The notes under the pieces are model-generated. The model saw only the letters and a list, made by a program, of their open reading frames with translations, made no database searches and was not told the origin of the DNA. A stretch of 64,000 nucleotides of DNA from Andrena cerasifolii. Its lineage: Eukaryota > Arthropoda > Insecta > Hymenoptera > Andrenidae. Below are positions 22,635 through 34,139 of the stretch, piece by piece. Position numbers and translations under genes: made by a program. Where the stretch lies: positions 6,138,001-6,202,000 of the forward strand of contig NC_135126.1 in NCBI RefSeq assembly GCF_050908995.1, read 5' to 3'. Every line of letters begins with the position of its first letter. The first letter of the stretch is position 1.

Positions 22635-23180
22635 CTTAATATCAAATAACTTTCAAATGTCAGTAAACTTTATAAAAAACGCCAAGCGACGCGTACACTT
22701 TCATAGTTTATTTCCCTGCGCGCCGATACTCGTACACCGGGGTGTGCACTTCCCGTGTAATTCTGTTGGCAAAGTTTAGTAAGGTGCACAATCCACCGGA
22801 GGCGCTCGGATCAGGCGGGTTATACAACGTAACCTCAGTTTTTATAATTAATTTGCATACTTATGCTTTGCAGCTGGCCACACTTAAAAGCAAATTATTT
22901 CGTCGAATAACCGTTTTATCAGCGGAACATTTTACACATGAGTCAATTTTCTCAAGGTTTCTGTGATTTCTGTTTTTAGCGTGAAATGATAACGCAGTGA
23001 AAACAGACGCGAACGTTTACCCACAGAAGAGATCGTTTCGAGTCATGTATCGAGTTTGAAGAATTGTAAAAAAATTTAAAATATTGAAGTATGATAATAT
23101 AGCTATTCAATTAGTATTCGCGTACTGTACGATTAATCAGGATTTTGCGTGCGAAGATTGATACATGAATTCGAAGAACT
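22635..23180. promoter_or_regulatory. Divergent promoter region ALG5 / COX6B
   Basis: The 546 bp separating two oppositely transcribed housekeeping genes must hold both promoters and 5' UTRs. I see no TATA box in a convincing position, as expected for broad housekeeping promoters. The assignment is inferred from gene arrangement only. Confidence 0.5.
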
Positions 23181-23739
23181 ATGTCTTCTGATAAAAGTGG
23201 TAAAACACATGTCTCGGATAAAACGGGAAACGTGTTTAATGAAAGCAAAGATTATACGGGTGAGGGAAGTACAACTTCGAAAGCGACGCAAACTAGTAAC
23301 CCCGCAACAGATGAAAATAAACCTCCGAAGAAGAAAATAACCATAGTTGTAGACGAGGACGATCCATGTCTGAAAGGCGTCGACGATGAAAAGGAAGAAA
23401 AACTTTCTTCGCAGTTTCCTGGCTCAGATCCAAGGCAAGCCATTAATTTGACTTGATCTTTTTGTTCTCCCTGATCGAAATAAATGTTAGGTAGTATCGT
23501 TTAGATTTCAGCAACAAAACCAAACGTTGCGTTGCTGGGTGATGTATACAGACTTCTATCGTTGCGAACGTATTTTGGGCGCGGGTTCCGAAGCGTGCAC
23601 TTGGTTCCAACATGTTTACAAATCTATATGCCCGAACGAATGGATGTATCAGTGGGACAGGCTTAGAGAGGCGGGTAAATTTCCGTGGCATAAGTATAAA
23701 ACACAGGGAAAGTTTCCTGGCTCTAAATACGGAGATTAG
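23181..23739 (+). CDS. COX6B: Cytochrome c oxidase subunit 6B with long N-terminal extension
   Basis: COX6B is an intermembrane-space subunit at the dimer interface of complex IV. Exons 23181-23434 and 23505-23739 give 162 aa, about twice the usual 75-90. The COX6B core starts at DPRFQQQNQT and has the twin-cysteine signature CWVMYTDFYRC (CX9C) and CTWFQHVYKSIC (CX10C), then CPNEW. The first roughly 83 residues are hydrophilic, Ser/Thr/Lys/Asp-rich and lack a classical presequence. The C-terminus repeats a GKFP motif (AGKFPWHKY, QGKFPGSKY). The intron is GC-AG: the donor is AAG|GCAAGC, with no GT nearby that keeps the frame, and acceptor TTTAG at 23504 restores Arg and the DPRF motif. AATAAA at 23796 follows the stop by 57 nt. 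Confidence 0.88.
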
Positions 23740-23795
23740 GTAGGATATCGAAGAAGCTTTCTATGCCTAAGTAGTACATATAAATCAGACGAAAG

Positions 23796-23801
23796 AATAA
23801 A
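23796..23801 (+). terminator. COX6B: Polyadenylation signal of COX6B
   Basis: AATAAA lies 57 nt after the COX6B stop codon, a suitable distance. A minus-strand AATAAA just beyond it (near 23829) would serve the convergent small membrane-protein gene. Confidence 0.65.
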
Positions 23802-24058
23802 GCCACCATTAGAAAAAAATATTAATCTTTTATTATACATGTACAAGAGTTTTATGAGGTAACTTATATAGAAGTATGAAATGAATATATGCTGCAATGC
23901 CCGATGTTGGCCAGTCGTACGGCTGTCTTCAACAATCGGTCAACAACCTCTTCTTTTTTTATTAATTTCTTTTTTTTACATTAACCACACTAATTACTTG
24001 CGATTTATACGACACTTTTTACATACGTAAAACATAAAACACTTGCAGCAAATCTTCT

Positions 24059-24469
24059 TTAAACTTGTGATAGAATAGAAGCTTGAAATAGCACAGTAAT
24101 AAAAACTTTGTTTTGCTTAAAATTTAAGAGCCTTACACGATAGAATGGTTATTTTCAATTTGTGCACAAACTCCTGCCATGATGAAGACAACTTACCATC
24201 TTCGGGCGTGACTTCTGTGTTGTTAACAGGGTTATTCCATCCATACATTGCACGATATTGCGTCGTCACGAAAAAAATACCTGCAATCGTAAAAGCAGCA
24301 ACGTTCAGCTGCAATGGCGAAGTTTCCCCCACTGCGAGGTTGAAAATGAAATTCCAAAGAAATACGATCGCTTTCAATAAAAGTCTTGATTAGATTCTTA
24401 TTAGGCAAAGTCCTCTGAATCGTATGATTAAAGATTAAAACCACCTTACGTATAACTCAATATTGCCAT
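24059..24469 (-). CDS. Small two-span membrane protein, not identified
   Basis: I do not recognise this protein. Proposed exons (minus strand) are 24469-24450, 24384-24197 and, less surely, 24081-24059, giving 76 aa. It starts MAILSYTLLLKAIVFLWNFI, has a second hydrophobic segment (LNVAAFTIAGIFFVTTQYRA) and an N-linked-type NNT site before an acidic tail. The GTAAGG and GTAAGT donors are strong, and exons 1 and 2 join in phase to one continuous membrane-protein frame. The last exon was chosen for its pyrimidine-rich acceptor; without that splice the frame ends at 24117. Its ATG has a good context (AAAATGG) and lies 1 nt after the ZFC3H1-like stop codon, on the same strand, which suggests a shared transcript or an internal promoter. 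Confidence 0.5.
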
Positions 24470-24470
24470 T

Positions 24471-27400
24471 TTAGTCGCTAAATGCTACTTGGCTTGACTC
24501 TCTCTGATGAATGAATTGGCAGTCCCCGTCGCTGCAAGTTCCCATCAGCTCATACGGACAAAGAACGCCGTTGGGATTCGCGTTCCTGGTTGAGAATGAT
24601 AAAAAACACAAAAAAATGCTCAAAATTTTTGTAGCATTTAGATGTGGAGGGGTTTTACGTTACTAATCGTAAGGAGGAGTAAAGAGGAGCTAGCGAAATA
24701 CGTAGAGAGCAAAACCCACCTTGGCACTCTGAAATACGTTAATATTGACTCGTACGGTGGAATCGTCTTCTTAGTCTGACGCCGAATCTGATTGCGGGAT
24801 TCCAAGCTTGACTCGATCCTTGCCGCCTTATCGTCTAAAGATCCTTTCTGGTCCGAATCTCGAGAATCCTTCGAGACAGGAACGCTAGGAGTAGTGCCAG
24901 GAGTACTACTTAAAGGTAGGTGTTCCGTACATACTTCCTTCTCGGTGTTGTTTTCTTCAGATATGCTTTCTTCATTAATTCTAACGGACGAATTATTTGC
25001 GGTCGAATTCGCATCTTCTTTACTCGTTTCTCTTAAATCTACCGTTACATTGCTGTCGGTTGAGTCCGGTACCGCTAAACATTCATTCTCATTCAAAATC
25101 GTTGTATTAAAACTATCTACATTGCTCTCTTCTAGTAGCAAGCTTTCAGGCTGCGAGATTTCCGTGCACACGATTTCTTCTAATTTTGTTGACTCGTGTG
25201 TATCGGGAATGTCGATAAACGGTACTTTTTTCCGAGAAAGTTGCCGCGTATGATTGGCCACTTCCTTCATTTTACAATCTAGAAGTTGTGCTCCAGCTTC
25301 AGGTACCCTGAAACATACCGACGCCGATGCTTTCTTAAAGGGGTTCGCGATTACTCGCAATTTACACAAACGATTCTCTTTATACTGTACTTGTAGTCGT
25401 TTCCTATAATTCTACTTCCCAGAGTTGAACAAATTGTCGCAAGTCTGAAACATTCCTGTCGCCCAGTGTTGATCTTTCCATGTGCCACTACTACTTTCGG
25501 ACCTATACTATTAATACGGTTGCGCTGCAGCTGTAACCGCTCTTCAGCAACTTTCAGCTGTTCTCTGAGTTTCTTCACTTCAGCGACTAGACTTGTCTGA
25601 AGATCCCGCTCCATATGCCACTGGCGAATGTTACCCAGCATTTCCGCCAATTCGTCTAAGATCGTATACCTAAATATCATAAGTAAATACGTAAGTTTCG
25701 CATATCCAAGATCGCAAAAATGGCCTCCAACAATCGCAATTACCGTTTCAAAACTAAGTTTTGCTCCGTATCTGCTAAGTGTTGTTCTTGCTCCGGCCTT
25801 GGAAGATTAATAAGAGCATTCAGCTCTGTTTTCACATCCCTTTTTATTGCGTTCCAATTTTTCTCTATACTTCTCTTATCGTCTGATATATTACTTTTGA
25901 ATAACGAATAATGACTTTCCTCCTTGCTTTGCATATTCGAAATTGATAACACCCGGCTATCTTCCTCGCATTGCGACAGTCGAATCGTTGATTCAGACGT
26001 ATCAAGACTCTTTCTCCTTTCTGCATTCTGATTTAAAATAATAGTTGATGCGTCTGAATCGACAACATCGTTGTTATCAAGTCGAGTATTGTTAGTAGTA
26101 ATTTCCTTTTCTACGGATTGTACGAATTGACTTATATCAGGATCACGCGTAGCCTTATTAATAGTATCTTTAGTTGCAGAAATATTCTCATTTCCATTGA
26201 TTACTGATTTGTTATTTAAGGTCACTTGGTCGTTTATCCTTACTAGCCGTTCGTTTGCATTATTGTTTAATTGAATTTGTACACATTTTCGATTCACTTC
26301 GTCCATGGATAAGACTTTCAAGCCTGTTGGGAAACCGAGCCTCGCCGGACTCTCATTCGCAGGCAATTCAAAAACTTGTCGCGGAGTAGTCACTGATTGC
26401 AAAGGATTCGCAACTGGTTTGCTCGCGATATTATTTGGATTACTTTCATTGGATATACGTATATTAAGATTTGTCATTGTCCTTGATATCGGTTTTGTTT
26501 GATTTGAACTTGTATTCTCTTGTTTATCAACATTATGCACTGTATTGGCACACAACGGAACGTTGTTTGTATGTAATACAGTTGTATTCTTTATCGAATC
26601 TAAATTCTTGGAGTAATTTTCTTTATTAAGTTGTTGCGCATGTGCACTCTGACTTTTCGCAGACACAGTTTGATTTATTTTCGGAGGGTTCTCTTTATTT
26701 GGGCTCTTGGATAAAACCGATTTCGCTGATTGCTCCACCGTCTTGCTCTTTACCAAATTGTTAGTTTGCACAGTTCTATGTAATTTTAGTTTCTCGCGTT
26801 CTATTATTTGTTGCTTTAATCGACGATACTCCTCTTGCTGAGATGCAGGTAAATGACGTACAGCCTGTAAAAAATAATCACGTAATTACATGTTTCATAC
26901 ATACTAAAGCATTTAAATGTAGAATTTTTACCAATGGTGTGTGAAGATTCGATGGATTCGAATTTTCCGGTTTCGCCATTAACGCTGCATCTTTCTTCTG
27001 TGTTTGTAGTACTGAAGTTGGTCTTGCCGCTGCCATAGATTCTTGCTTTTTCCGTACCGCTCGTAAAAACTGATCTAAGTTACTTTCAAATTCAGATGTC
27101 GAATTGATGGGTGCTTGCTGCTTTTCTAGCGTCACAGAATTGGCTGGGCCAACAGCCTTCTTCTTTTGGGATTCAGATTCTGAATCACTTTCTGTGTCAG
27201 ATTCTACATTTATTATAATTCTTTGAGTGCCAGACAACAATATCTTGGTGTTCGCACACCATTTGTTGCTATTGGGTTGCAATTTTGGAATAATCCTGCT
27301 GTCTCCCATCCGTTGTTTGCTATAGAGCGCAGCTCTTTGTAAATTTAGTTTCCTTTGGACCATCGCATTTTGGTATTTCTTTGCATTATTTACAACTTTC

Positions 27401-30400
27401 GTGCTTGCAGGTATCGCAACTCTTTTCATAAGTTTCTTTTGTGGACCCTTAATCATAGGAACTGATCTTTTCCTCCCAGAAGGTATCGGAGTTAACGTCT
27501 TAACAGCTGCTATAGGCACACTTTCCTGTGTGATTACATTCCGTACTTGCTCTCCAGAATTTGGCTGATTTTTATCATTTTCAGAACCGTAGAATTTCGT
27601 GGGCGGGGTTGGCAAAATTGTTATTTTATTACTATTTGTTGTATTAACTGTATTAATCGCGGATGATGCAACTGTTAATACAGTAGACGTCGTTGGAGCT
27701 GTATTTGGATTTAAATTACTGCTGATTGCCTTTACACGCTTTGGTAAAGAAGCTAATAAAATTGCTCTTAGAGCTTCCTCATCTTCATCTAGGCTTTGTC
27801 GTCTATCATCCGCGTTCCTAACTTTTTCTACCGTATCGTTAGACGAAATATCTTTACTTTGTGCCTGGTCTTCGTTCTTTTCCGAAGAGATTTGATCCTT
27901 TTGATTAATAATGTTTTGTGGAACTTCCGAATTAGAAGCATTCATATTATTCTTTGTATCTGGTTGCTTCTTGTTATTTTTACACACCTCTAATTCTTTG
28001 TTAGCTTGTTTATCATCTTTATCAACAAATTCAGCAGTTTTACCTATTTGCTTATTTACAATATTTATATTGTCATTATTTGTACCTGTTATATCATCAT
28101 TTGTAACAAACTGTACCGAACCAGTACTTCTCCTCTTTAATCCCTTCTTTAAAAGCTTCTTTTTCTTTTGTGTTGGGCTTATACTATCACAAACTTTATC
28201 TGAACTTGTTTCATGCATAATCCCATTATTTTGTACCACAGTTGCATTGCCATTACTTTCTGCTAGTAAGATATCTGCATTTGTAGGTGTAACATTAGCC
28301 ATATCTTCGTGCGAAGAATCATGAAATACAGTGGGTATCGTTAAAACAGAATGAGACTTTTGTGGGAAAGACATCAGTTTCATTGGCTTGAAGGAAGTGT
28401 TTGTTTTTGTACTAATTTCATCGTTAATGAGAACTGATTGCATTACTGCACTCTTGAATGCTGGCTCCTGTTGTATCACAAACTTCTTTGATGGTAAGGG
28501 TTGTTGCAATTGTTTGTTCGTCTTTAAAAGTGGTGCAGGAACAAGTGTTCTGTTAATTAGTGTTGGTATTTTATTTACATCTTTGGTAACGTCTGATATC
28601 CCTTTCATGTAAAGGGGCTCCGATATCGTCTCTTTACCATTCTCTGTTAAATTGTTGGGAATGCCTTCTGTAATTTTTACATTCTTAAGAGAATCAGCCA
28701 ACGGACTTGCATCCGCATCAGTTTCAGGAAGATCGTCGATCGTTATCATTGAACTGCTAGGCGACACTGATTCTCTGACAGAAGTAGCAGCAGAACCAAT
28801 AGCAACATCCATAGAAAGTGTTTCTACTTTATCTGGATTTTCATCTTCGCTGGAATTCCTTGTTTGTTTCGTAGCTACTGGCACATACCGTTCGCTATTT
28901 TCGTGCGTATTAGAACTGAAAGAGGATCCCATAGATACTAAGGAAGAGTTCGAGATAACGATTGGACCGATAGCTTGCGGAAGCGCGTGCGACAGATCAG
29001 GGTCATATACCGGAGTGTCGGTCGGCGAATAAGGCATTTCTTGACTTGAATTGATATCTACGAAGCTGGAATTATTATTATTTTTCAGGACGTTGGACGT
29101 ATGTTCGTAATGATGAACATTTACATTGGAATTGTGTACTTTTGCGAACTCCAGTTTAGGAGTCTTTGTTGGATCTGTTGGTGAATATGGTACACTTGCA
29201 TCTGGTGCTGTATACAATGCGGTTTGAGGTGTACAGTATACAAGATTTGGTAAGTAACTTCGGTTCTCAATAATTTTTCCCTGATACGATTTTTGCTCAT
29301 CTTGACTAGATGTTATGGATGGATTAAAACTTGGATTATTATTCGCTTTAAGATTGATGAACGATACATCGGATGGTTGGATACCTAATAATTCCGTGTC
29401 CATAGGTATATTAGCGATAATCTTATCCGTTGGAGAATATGGCAATTTCTCTTTTTCTCTTTCTACATCTGTATCCAATTCCATGTCTTCCGTATGATTA
29501 TTTTCACTCACAGGAAGTGGAGTATGCGGGGGCGATGCAAAAATTAATAGTTCCTCTCCAGGTATTGGAATGCTATCTAAAAAGCTTTGGGTGAACGGGC
29601 TCTCGCTGCGGGAACCTTTAGATTTCTTATACTTCCCAGACTTCATTCCTTTTTGAACTCTGTTCTGATGCTTCTTTAATACCGCAGAGCGAAGTGCAAT
29701 CATTCTCAATTCCAAATCTTCTTTATCCTGATCGTCGTCTATATTCGCAATCACTTTCTTCTCAATCTCAGTCTTTGGTTGATCATTTTGTTTAATTGAT
29801 TTCTTCTGTTTCGTTTCAAGTGCTTTCTGCCTCAGTAATGCTAGATCTTCTTCGTCATCCGCATCGTTAAGTTCTGCTTTATTTACGTGTATAATGGACT
29901 TTTCTCTAGAAGAATTTGGCAATTCACTATTATTGTCACCGACTCCTTTCATCATATTCATTAGTTTCTCTTTTAACGAAGACGCATGCTCCTTATTCTT
30001 ATTTAACGTTTCCTTTAGCGAATGCGTTCCTACCGAATCTAAGCGTCTAACTTTCTTCAGTAATTTATGCGTATCGATATAATTCTGAGACGACGATGCC
30101 AACTCGACGTGTGATGGTTTTCGAGGCATCGATTTCCCGGGCGATCTGTACGGCGATCGTTTAGGAGATTTAACTCTTCTCGGAGATCTTCTTATTGTTG
30201 GCGATCTGCCATGAACGAGTGGAGATTTTGATCTTTTGAAAGGAGAGTGTGCTCTTATAAGTGATCTATGCCTTCTGGGAGGTGATCTTAGAGTTGGATT
30301 CGATCTACCGCTTCTATGAACGGGGCTCATTTCTCTGTGGTACGGTCGTGAATTATTCTTTGTTGCATCGTGCTTCACTGTACTGACTGATGCTGACACG

Positions 30401-31243
30401 GATACATCTATGGTAGAGGAAGAAACAAAGTCTTCCACCGATAACATGGACGTATGCACTCTCTTTTTCTTTCTCTTTGACTTTACTCTACTCTTTGACA
30501 GAGAACGTATTAAAATCTGCTTAGACTTATCTGCAAGACCAACAATTTCCATATCGCTGTCGCTTGAAATCGGCACCAGGTCGTCGTTTTTCTCCTGAAG
30601 GGTGGAAACAGTATGCTTTGTTCCAGCGCATCCAGATTCATTGATCTGATGACGATTTTCTTTTCCCTGGACTGCATCTTGTAGAACAAGGTTAACTTCT
30701 ACTTGATTAGAACACGATATGTCGATGGTGATAGTAGATTGCGTATCAAAGGACGTTTATATATTTCAAAGTATAAGAAAAAAATTTGAAAAGCATAATT
30801 CGTATAACTGGAAACCAGTGTAGATTGATTTAAAGGAGCTTCAAATGAAGTAAAAGTTGTACAAGCATGCGCACTTAGATAGAATTATACATGGAATAAG
30901 TGGAAAGCTTATTCGCTTAAACTGAGACGTTACATTTAAGTTACAACCGCAATATATTACTAACGACTGTAGCGCTTAAAAGTGTGAGAAGAAAGGACTT
31001 ATTATTTAAATTACCTCTGGTGTTAGAGGCCTTGGAGTGATAGAACTTGACGGGAGTTGTACACCACGCTGCATTATGCTGCGTCGACAAACAGTTGGTA
31101 CACTGAGCGACCCTAACCCCGTATCCATAATTTAAGTGTCCCTCTTCGGAAGAACTCACATCCTCCAAAGATATCTCGCCTTCTTCTTTCTCATCCAGCA
31201 CTCCGATTGCCTCGTTACACCCGCTCGACAAATCGCTAGCCAT
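24471..31243 (-). CDS. ZFC3H1: ZFC3H1-like zinc-finger protein (nuclear exosome adaptor), about 2,033 aa
   Basis: Six exons (minus strand) join in phase: 31243-31015, 30701-26932, 26864-25744, 25669-25391, 25307-24720 and 24585-24471. The C-terminus has a C-x7-C-x4-C-x3-H finger (CPYELMGTCSDGDCQFIH), typical of the zf-C3H1 family of ZFC3H1 and yeast Red1, which link poly(A) RNA to the nuclear exosome. The N-terminus is acidic (EKEEGEISLEDVSSSEEGH). Next come an SR/RSP-rich tract (about residues 130-230), three PYSPTD motifs, long Ser/Asn-rich disordered stretches, and a coiled coil around VKKLREQLKVAEERLQLQRN. Vertebrate ZFC3H1 continues after the finger with HAT repeats; here the reading frame stops 14 codons after the last finger residue, so that half is absent, or reached by splicing I cannot see (a possible GTAGCA donor lies before the stop). 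The long second exon (3.8 kb) is certain; the family name is likely. Confidence 0.78.
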
Positions 31244-32082
31244 TCTTAAACTTACCCTCGAACCATAAGCAACTAATCGCGTCCATTCGTAACACTCAAA
31301 AACGGATACTAATACGCGGCGAATACCCAATCATGAAAATTCGAGTCTATTACGCGTTTAGCAGTAGCCGTAATTCTTTTCACTGATCTAAACCTCTAGC
31401 ACGCGCGCACACCACCTCAACGAACCCTACAAAATCTTTCGAATCGCGCGAGCGTACAAGTTAAAAATTTAATCAAGCACGGCTATCGCTTCCAATGTAA
31501 AAGAACAAACAACTTATCCGCCACAAGGTCTGCTTTTACCAAAGTAGTCTTCTCACAACCAAACGCATGTAATAGCTGGTAATAACTCCGCCATTGTCCG
31601 CCATGATAAGATTTTCCCAACATATGACGCATATGACATGAGTCTGGTGTGGTCACTAACATGGGTGTGTTCCGACATTGGACACTTGGATCTTATTGTT
31701 AGTAGAAGTATAAGTAAATTAATAAACATAATGACTGTCTTCTGAACAAATTGAACCTTCTATTGGCAGTAAATTGTATTCTGCTCGGGTTTTCATACTA
31801 TGAAATTCATAGTATTTTCATTAATTTTATTAACTTACACCTACGTTCATCGACTTGTGAATGCGGCTTGATGGTTGGGCATTGGTTGATAATACATTGC
31901 ACTGCCTATTATTTCGTTTCTTTTATCTATGCGTTCCATATCTTTTATTTCAGACAGAACGGGGCGATACAAAAATGTTATTAAAATATACGGTACAAAG
32001 TGGCTACATAAAATGTGAGTTGGAAACTACTCTACATGATTGCACATGGAAACGGTAATGCGTATGTTTGCATCCGGAAGTA
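31244..32082. other. Intergenic spacer ZFC3H1 / ferritin A
   Basis: It contains the ZFC3H1-like promoter region and the 3' end of the first ferritin gene. A minus-strand AATAAA at 31944-31949 is a candidate ferritin poly(A) signal. Nothing else is recognised. Confidence 0.4.
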
Positions 32083-33689
32083 TCACTCGGCAGTTCCATT
32101 CGGGCGCGATTTCGTTCGCAGTACGTTAAATTTCGGTACAACGTGATTCTCGAGTAAATCAGTGTCAAACATGAAACGCGCCAGTGCGTGATCGCCGATC
32201 CCAGTGAGAACAGACACAAATCTTCCCATTTCATTGACGCTCTTCATCTGGTCTTCCATAAAACCGGTAATTATAAAATCGCTTGCATTCAAATCGCCAT
32301 GCTTCTCCGCCACGGTATTCACTGATACTAGCTTTTCGCTCACTTCAATTTCCAATTCAAGAGCGGTCTAAATAGATTCACGTATATTCAAAATTATCAT
32401 GCAATTGTTGATAGCATAATTACTATAATTAAAAGAAAATATTAGAGAGAAAGATACAGAGAAAATATTAGAGAGATAGATTGTATCACAGACGAGGTAT
32501 ACCTCGGGTCCTAAGCAGGGGCGGATTTAGGATTTTCGGGAGGTGGGGCTCAGGGGCGAATCCAAGATTCTCTTTGGGGGGGGGGGAGGGGTAGGTTTGA
32601 GAAATAAACCAGGGAACTTACCGATATTTTCTTGCTAAATGAAAAAGAGTTTTTTAGTATCAATTTATCATATTTCCCCTCATATCGCTAAGTTAAAATA
32701 AATATTTTGCAAATTAAAATATGGATTTTTCTCTCTAAATCCGCCAGTGGTCCTAGGATCCTATACCGCGTCTGTGATTGTCTATTTTGTATTCTATAAG
32801 ATTCTATATTATTTTCGATAGCTAATGCGTCCCTTCAGTGAAGATCGTTCTAGCCTTTGTATTTATGCCGGGTGTCCATACAGATATTACTTAGGACATT
32901 GTACTAATATAATATCTTTATGGAAAGCTGGTACGAAACAACTGTGTTATCATTTAGTCGCGAATTTTTCGAGTGTAACTTCTGTACGAAGTAAAAATAC
33001 TTATGGGAAATTATGAAGTGTTGTTGGATTATCCCTACCCCGGAATACGAGTAGTACAGTGTTAAGATAGAAGGACAAGTGGAACTTGGGATATTTCAAC
33101 GAGCTGCTGGAACATGATGGGATTTTGAAAATTTTCAAAGTCCTCTCTGCTTCGGCGCCATATTGAAATATATAAAGTTCTAATTTCTTGGCGAGGTGTT
33201 CTAATTTACATCTATCGAGAAAGACCAGGGCCCCGGGTCAGAAATATGCATTGGATGTTGGGTCTATAGGTATACCTCGTCTTTGGTGACATCATTCATT
33301 TACCTTGAAAGCATGCAGTGGACACTTCCAATCTTGATTGGTGGGGGGCAGTACCGGGCACAAATTGACGCGACCCCCGCGCATTTTAACGTAATTTAGA
33401 AATTTCAGAGCATGCTCGTGCTCCTCGTAATGCATTTGTACGAAAAACGATTCGCAACCGGGCAACGCTACGTCGGCGCGCCCAAAATACGCAGCCTGTT
33501 GAAAATCATTAACGAAAAGAAAGATTCTCTCAGTACAAGGTATACAGGTAGGTGTAGAAATTCCTCGAATCTTACCATGGATAGATAGTAATAAAAAGCC
33601 TTTAATTCGGCATTTATTTGATCATTCAACACGGACTCTGTTTCCTCGTTGAACTTAAAATTTGCCGGCTTTCCACTAGGCCATTTCAT
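32083..33689 (-). CDS. Ferritin heavy-chain-like subunit A (non-secreted)
   Basis: Ferritin subunits form 24-mer cages; heavy chains oxidise Fe(II) at a di-iron centre. Exons (minus strand) are 33689-33576, 33495-33304 and 32367-32083, phase 0 throughout, giving 196 aa. Ferroxidase residues appear intact: Glu in QINAELKAFYYYLSM with the Tyr, EE..H in MHYEEHEHALKF, Glu in TALELEIEV, and Gln in GFMEDQMKSV. The N-terminus MKWPSGKPANFKFNEETES has no signal peptide, unlike insect Fer1HCH/Fer2LCH. A short upstream frame (33742-33686) codes a basic, serine-rich peptide (MSRLARTISLISSASINR) resembling a mitochondrial presequence, and its stop overlaps the main ATG, so either translation is coupled or a 1-nt difference separates a true presequence. 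The tail after the fold is unusually long and basic. Intron 2 holds a small hAT-type MITE. Confidence 0.88.
32487..32782. repeat. CACAGACGAGGTATA palindromic repeat split by a hAT-type MITE
   Basis: CACAGACGAGGTATACC at 32487 is mirrored by a GGATCCTATACCGCGTCTGTG-type end near 32760-32778, so a roughly 50-bp palindromic repeat is interrupted by the element at 32516-32749. The same word occurs at 20158 and, inverted, at 33271-33288. Confidence 0.6.
32516..32749. mobile_element. hAT-type MITE with 8-bp target duplication
   Basis: A 234-bp element has ends CAGGGGCGGATTTAGG and, inverted, CACTGGCGGATTTAG. The flanks GTCCTAAG (before) and GTCCTAGG (after) differ at one base and fit the 8-bp duplication of hAT transposons. 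A G run of about 12 lies inside near 32577. No coding capacity is present. Confidence 0.75.
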
Positions 33690-34139
33690 CGGTTTATCGA
33701 TGCAGAACTTATCAGACTTATCGTTCGAGCAAGACGTGACATAAAATCTCGGAGAAAATGCCAGCGAACTACGTATTTTCGAATTGCACTCGATTCCAAA
33801 GCACTGTGATTTGCATGTTCTCGAGAAACATTAGTTATTTTCTCAAATTACAACCGACACGGCTAACTTTTCCATTCGATGAAGTAAAAACTTACTCTCT
33901 ACTGCACAATCGTCGAACACGAGGGCACAATACATTACGGAGAATTCTCTTGCACTTCAATGACCTTAACATGTTTAAATATGGCTACGCACAATTTATT
34001 ATTAATTAATAAATTGTAATTAATTAAATTTACTATTAATTCCACGAATTCTTCTCAACCGGGATCATTAACACATTTTGACATAAACGTCATGGTGCCA
34101 ATTCGCAATTGTTTCTTTTCAATCGGGCTGCTGTATTAA
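33690..34139. other. 5' flank of ferritin A
   Basis: This holds the overlapping upstream reading frame (33742-33686) described under ferritin A and presumably its promoter. I looked for a CAGUGN iron-responsive hairpin and found none that pairs properly. The final part is AT-rich without recognised features. Confidence 0.4.

Noticed and set aside
27599..28324. Plus-strand frames opposite the ZFC3H1-like long exon
   Set aside because: They are antisense shadows of a Ser/Asn-rich coding exon, which yields hydrophobic-looking antisense frames.
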